A stretch of DNA of 16,486 nt from Spirochaetaceae bacterium (GTDB lineage Bacteria > Spirochaetota > Spirochaetia > Treponematales > Breznakiellaceae), in NCBI GenBank assembly GCA_031265015.1, contig JAISDG010000014.1, forward strand, positions 1 to 16,486, read 5' to 3'. This document shows, in pieces, positions 14,303-16,486 of this stretch; position 1 is the first letter of the stretch, and each line of letters starts with the position of its first letter. Below the pieces are notes generated by a model, which worked only from the letters and a program-made list of their open reading frames with translations, searched no databases and was not told the origin of the DNA. A program made the translations under genes and the position numbers.

Positions 14303-14338
14303 AAAAAAAAGCGCTAAAAGAATACTCTTTTAGCGCTT
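14303..14338 (-). terminator. Strong rho-independent terminator
   Basis: AAGCGCTAAAAG (14309-14320) and CTTTTAGCGCTT (14327-14338) form a perfect 12-bp stem with loop AATACT. On the minus strand the hairpin runs into eight T residues (14310-14303). It ends the transcript of the lipoprotein gene at 14442-14906 and insulates the rex promoter downstream. Confidence 0.85.
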
Positions 14339-14345
14339 CCTCGCA

Positions 14346-14423
14346 GTTACCTTCCAACGGAAGGGCCGTTCCGGTAACGGCGCCGGACATGTACCGGGCC
14401 GCGGTAGTTAAGCTGCCCGGTAC
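14346..14423 (-). other. Structured 3' untranslated region with two hairpins
   Basis: Between the lipoprotein stop (14442) and the terminator (14338) lie two further stems. GTACCGGGC (14391-14399) pairs exactly with GCCCGGTAC (14415-14423), 9 bp with a 15-nt loop. GTTACC (14346-14351) pairs with GGTAAC (14373-14378), enclosing AACGG (14356-14360) paired with CCGTT (14366-14370). With the terminator they make three hairpins in a row. No known RNA family was recognised, and tRNA, SRP and tmRNA signatures are absent. Confidence 0.5.
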
Positions 14424-14441
14424 GCGGATTAAAAAAACCTG

Positions 14442-14906
14442 CTAAAGTACCGCCGCCGCAGCTTTTGCGGCCAGAGCAGAAAATTTTGTCATATCCGCTG
14501 CCGTCCAGTCACCATAGTCCTGCAGTTTTTGCGCTTTTGTGGTAAAGTCCAAAATCTGTGCCGACAACGACATCAAAGTCATGGTATCTTGGGTTTGTTT
14601 TGCTTTTTCCAGTTTCGCAATGAAGGAATCATAGCTTTTCAGAAATTCATCTATTTCCTTTCTGTGTTCCCCGGAACCGGTTATTCCCGCTTCGCCCAAA
14701 GTCTCCGCTACTTCTTCCTTTACCGATTCCAGTTCTGATTTTGCCGAATCCACCATATCCTTTACATCAGAAAGATCCGATAAAGACGATGAATCGGAAC
14801 TTGAACCGGAACTTGAATTTGATGACGGTTTACTGCCGCCTCCGCAGGAAACCACAAGCGCCAAGATCAACAGCAGCGCCGGAAATACCCAAAAATTCTT
14901 TTGCAT
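14442..14906 (-). CDS. Small lipoprotein with helical C-terminal domain
   Basis: A 154-residue predicted lipoprotein. The signal MQKNFWVFPALLLILALVVSC has a lipobox VVSC, with C21 as the anchor. A Gly/Ser linker (about 22-42) precedes a charged helical region (DVKDMVDSAKSELESVKEEVAETL) and a C-terminal helical domain with EIDEFLKSYDSFIAKLEKAKQ and MTLMSLSAQILDFTTKAQKLQ. The latter recalls small domains of unknown function found in lipoproteins of other bacteria (DUF6591 is one candidate), which is not certain. GGAGGAGG lies just before the ATG and one nt separates it from the upstream stop, so it is translationally coupled to the four-helix membrane protein. The terminator is at 14303-14338. 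Confidence 0.85.
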   Translation of the reverse strand: MQKNFWVFPALLLILALVVSCGGGSKPSSNSSSGSSSDSSSLSDLSDVKDMVDSAKSELESVKEEVAETLGEAGITGSGEHRKEIDEFLKSYDSFIAKLEKAKQTQDTMTLMSLSAQILDFTTKAQKLQDYGDWTAADMTKFSALAAKAAAAVL

Positions 14907-14907
14907 G

Positions 14908-15303
14908 TTAGTCCTCCTCCTTTACTTTCTTCTTTGTGAAATCCTTTCCCGCCGCAAGCAACAAAATGCCGCTTACCAGGGTAACAACCTGCGGTACAAT
15001 CCAGGCGGAAAATTCCCCGGTGGTAAAACTAGGAATTATTGAAAGGAAACTCAAAATCGCCCACCAGATTGTAAGGCGGCGCGCCCACTTTGCCACAAAA
15101 AAGAGGCCGATGGCAACAATCACGTCAATCGCAAAAAACAACAGCACATAAACCGTCGCTATTTCTCCCATACCGGGAATAGGCATAGGAATGTCATCAA
15201 GGATCGAAAACCCGATAACAAGTGACAGAAGCGCACTTAATGCCATAAGGATGCTTGCGATTTTTGTCGCCCTGGAAGCATCTTTCCATTTTTGTAAAGC
15301 CAT
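14908..15303 (-). CDS. Four-helix membrane protein, unknown function
   Basis: A 131-residue integral membrane protein with four hydrophobic segments at about 14-34, 48-70, 77-93 and 98-118, between a basic N-terminus (MALQKWKDASRATK) and a Lys-rich C-terminus (KDFTKKKVKEED). No known motif is seen. AAAGGAA precedes the ATG by 4 nt. Its stop is one nt from the start of the lipoprotein gene downstream, which suggests the two proteins act together at the membrane. Confidence 0.82.
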   Translation of the reverse strand: MALQKWKDASRATKIASILMALSALLSLVIGFSILDDIPMPIPGMGEIATVYVLLFFAIDVIVAIGLFFVAKWARRLTIWWAILSFLSIIPSFTTGEFSAWIVPQVVTLVSGILLLAAGKDFTKKKVKEED

Positions 15304-15342
15304 ACCATTCCTTTCGTTTAAAGCCCGGCGGCTGTTATATTT

Positions 15343-15358
15343 ATCCGCTCAGGCGGAT
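15343..15358 (-). terminator. Weak hairpin between minus-strand genes
   Basis: ATCCGC (15343-15348) pairs with GCGGAT (15353-15358) around TCAG. On the minus strand it is followed by AAATAT rather than a T-run, so termination would be poor; it may only attenuate transcription. The 115-bp gap 15304-15418 holds nothing else clear. Confidence 0.3.
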
Positions 15359-15418
15359 TTAAAACCCGTCGTATCCCCGTATCAAAGGAGCGAACCCGAA
15401 GATTTCGCCCCTTCTTTA

Positions 15419-15934
15419 TTACCATTGCTGCGGCATAACGTCTTTTGCGGCATACGCTTTTACGGCAGCCAAAATCCGCTGAAGGGCCGCTCTTCTACCG
15501 GCTTCGGAGCTGTCTCCGCCAAAGGGACCAAAGACATCGTACCTGCCCGCGTTATTGGCTTTTACTTTTTCAGCATTCTCTTTAGTGCTGGAGAACACAA
15601 TAATAACACCTCTGTTGCCACCTGAAGTTTCCAAAGTAATAAACAGAATACCGTCGCCCCTTCCCATGTCCATATAGGAATTGTCTCCGTCCCCTGCCAT
15701 ATAGAAATAGAAAGCACCGTCTAGCGGAGAGGCAAGAACTGTTATGCCGGGGACAAGGTAATCAGCCACTCCGCCGGCGGCAACGATATAATGCGGTAAA
15801 TTCCTCAGGCCATTCAGTATCAGGTTGTCCCGTTCTCTCGCAGTATCCGCCGGCTGCGCCGAAGCCTGCTGTACCGCGCCGAATATCAGCGCCAGCGCCA
15901 ACATTCCCGTCACAAAAACCCTGCTCTTTCCCAT
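15419..15934 (-). CDS. Secreted small protein, unknown function
   Basis: A 171-residue protein with a signal peptide (MGKSRVFVTGMLALALIFGAVQQASA, probable cleavage before QPADT), so periplasmic or surface-exposed. The mature part looks like an alpha/beta domain with strands GAFYFYMAG, GILFITLET and GVIIVFSST, and a final helix (AGRRAALQRILAAVKAYAAKD). I recognise no family. GAGGAG lies 7 nt before the ATG. It is followed after 115 bp by the four-helix protein and lipoprotein genes on the same strand, and may or may not share their transcript. The 99-bp region 15935-16033 upstream contains a weak TATGAT at 16006-16001 without a good -35. Confidence 0.83.
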   Translation of the reverse strand: MGKSRVFVTGMLALALIFGAVQQASAQPADTARERDNLILNGLRNLPHYIVAAGGVADYLVPGITVLASPLDGAFYFYMAGDGDNSYMDMGRGDGILFITLETSGGNRGVIIVFSSTKENAEKVKANNAGRYDVFGPFGGDSSEAGRRAALQRILAAVKAYAAKDVMPQQW

Positions 15935-16033
15935 CGTTTTACTCCTCTGTAAATTAAGCTTAAAGTTTGCAATTCCCCGCTATACATGCCGGGGCCTGAA
16001 ATCATAGTCAGTATTAAGCAATTCCAGGCCGCG

Positions 16034-16486
16034 CTAATTCAGCTTGCCGGTACGCAGATACTGCACGACCTTGTTGGTTATGTCCACCGACGGGCTGTAC
16101 CAGAGGATCCCCGTTCCTTCCTGCCTGCTTAGGATCATGCTGTACCCTTCGCTCTGGGCCACAACCCGCAGGGCGTTGGTAAGCCGCCGGAGCGCGTCGT
16201 CGCTCAGGGTCGACTGGGCGGCCTTTTCCTTTTCCAGTTCGGCAAAGCTTTGCCGGATATACTCCCGGGTCTCGGCGGTTTTGGTTTTTAGTTCCCCCTC
16301 CAGCTGGCGGATCTGGCTTCGCTTTTTGTCCGCTTTGGCCGCTTCCAGCCGGTCGTTCAGATCCTTCAGTTCCCCGTTCCGCCGGTCAATTTCCGCCTGG
16401 ACCGCGGCGCTCTTTTCGGCAAAGCCGCTGCCGGACGCCCCGAAGAAGGTCATAATCCGGCTCATGTCTACCACGGCAAAGCGGGT
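16034..16486 (-). CDS. OmpH/Skp-like periplasmic chaperone, 5' end outside window
   Basis: The C-terminal 150 residues of an OmpH/Skp-family protein; the reading frame is open to the window edge (TRFAVVDMSRIM), so the signal peptide and start lie outside. Skp-type proteins hold unfolded outer-membrane proteins in the periplasm. Visible signs: the start of the mature domain (FAVVDMSRI, compare the usual IAVVD), a long charged coiled coil from about AEIDRRNGELKDLNDRLEAA through REYIRQSFAELEKEKA, and the closing segment AQSEGYSMILSRQEGTGILWYSPSVDITNKVVQYL, where YSPSVDIT matches the family end. A GTG at 16474 would be an artificial start. BamA-type or cell-envelope genes may lie upstream. Confidence 0.88.
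   Translation of the reverse strand, partial: TRFAVVDMSRIMTFFGASGSGFAEKSAAVQAEIDRRNGELKDLNDRLEAAKADKKRSQIRQLEGELKTKTAETREYIRQSFAELEKEKAAQSTLSDDALRRLTNALRVVAQSEGYSMILSRQEGTGILWYSPSVDITNKVVQYLRTGKLN

Noticed and set aside
14346..14423. Possible SRP, tmRNA or tRNA gene
   Set aside because: The GGAAGG segment recalls SRP RNA, but the AGCAG partner is missing; no T-loop sequence or acceptor stem was found.
14215..14445. A 76-codon plus-strand open frame
   Set aside because: It crosses the terminator and both 3' hairpins and has no ribosome site or coding pattern.
15975..15994. Hairpin CCCCG/CGGGG upstream of the secreted-protein gene
   Set aside because: Only 5 bp with a 10-nt loop and no T-run; too weak to call a terminator or riboswitch.

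Overview
The window looks like chromosomal DNA of a moderately GC-rich spirochaete of the Treponema group (Treponemataceae/Breznakiellaceae, the lineage that includes termite-gut treponemes). Reasons: a fliS/FlgN-type flagellar chaperone pair, a very large TPR-repeat protein, several short-lipobox lipoproteins, a Rex repressor with a GxGxxG NAD fold, and a 389-residue ACT-domain SerA. The genus is inferred from gene style, not from a search. No rRNA, tRNA, IS element, phage gene or CRISPR array was found.

Layout. 1-227: promoter-like region with inverted repeats. 228-2951 (+): 907-residue protein made almost wholly of about 24 TPR units. 2953-5523 (-): convergent two-pass membrane protein with an extracytoplasmic sensor-like domain and a long acidic Glu/Pro/Ala tail, starting at TTG. 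5524-5763: divergent control region with a 21-bp palindrome. 5764-6753 (+): fliS and a FlgN-like gene. 6805-8162 (+): ccdA and a lipoprotein thioredoxin, a two-gene module passing electrons across the membrane. 8201-8857 (+): a degenerate SDR-like protein of unknown role. 9042-9488 (+): PtsN-type PTS EIIA. 9550-10725 (-): secreted HEAT-like repeat protein. 10788-11159 (+): small unknown protein whose 3' end overlaps serA. 11131-14163 (-): rex-serC-serA. 14303-14441: structured 3' region and terminator. 14442-15934 (-): lipoprotein, four-helix membrane protein and secreted small protein. 16034-16486 (-): 3' part of an OmpH/Skp-like periplasmic chaperone gene, cut by the window edge.

The most informative locus is rex-serC-serA. 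The NADH-sensing repressor gene directly precedes the two genes that make phosphoserine from 3-phosphoglycerate. A near-perfect Rex operator lies over the predicted transcription start and touches the Shine-Dalgarno sequence. This predicts that serine synthesis, whose first step reduces NAD+, is controlled by the NADH/NAD+ ratio in one self-repressed operon. serB is not in the window.

A second theme is transcript structure. ccdA, ptsN and the HEAT-like gene have no Shine-Dalgarno sequence and have a -10-like hexamer 6-7 nt before the ATG, as expected for leaderless mRNAs. Neighbouring genes (rex, serC, fliS and the lipoprotein) have strong Shine-Dalgarno sequences.
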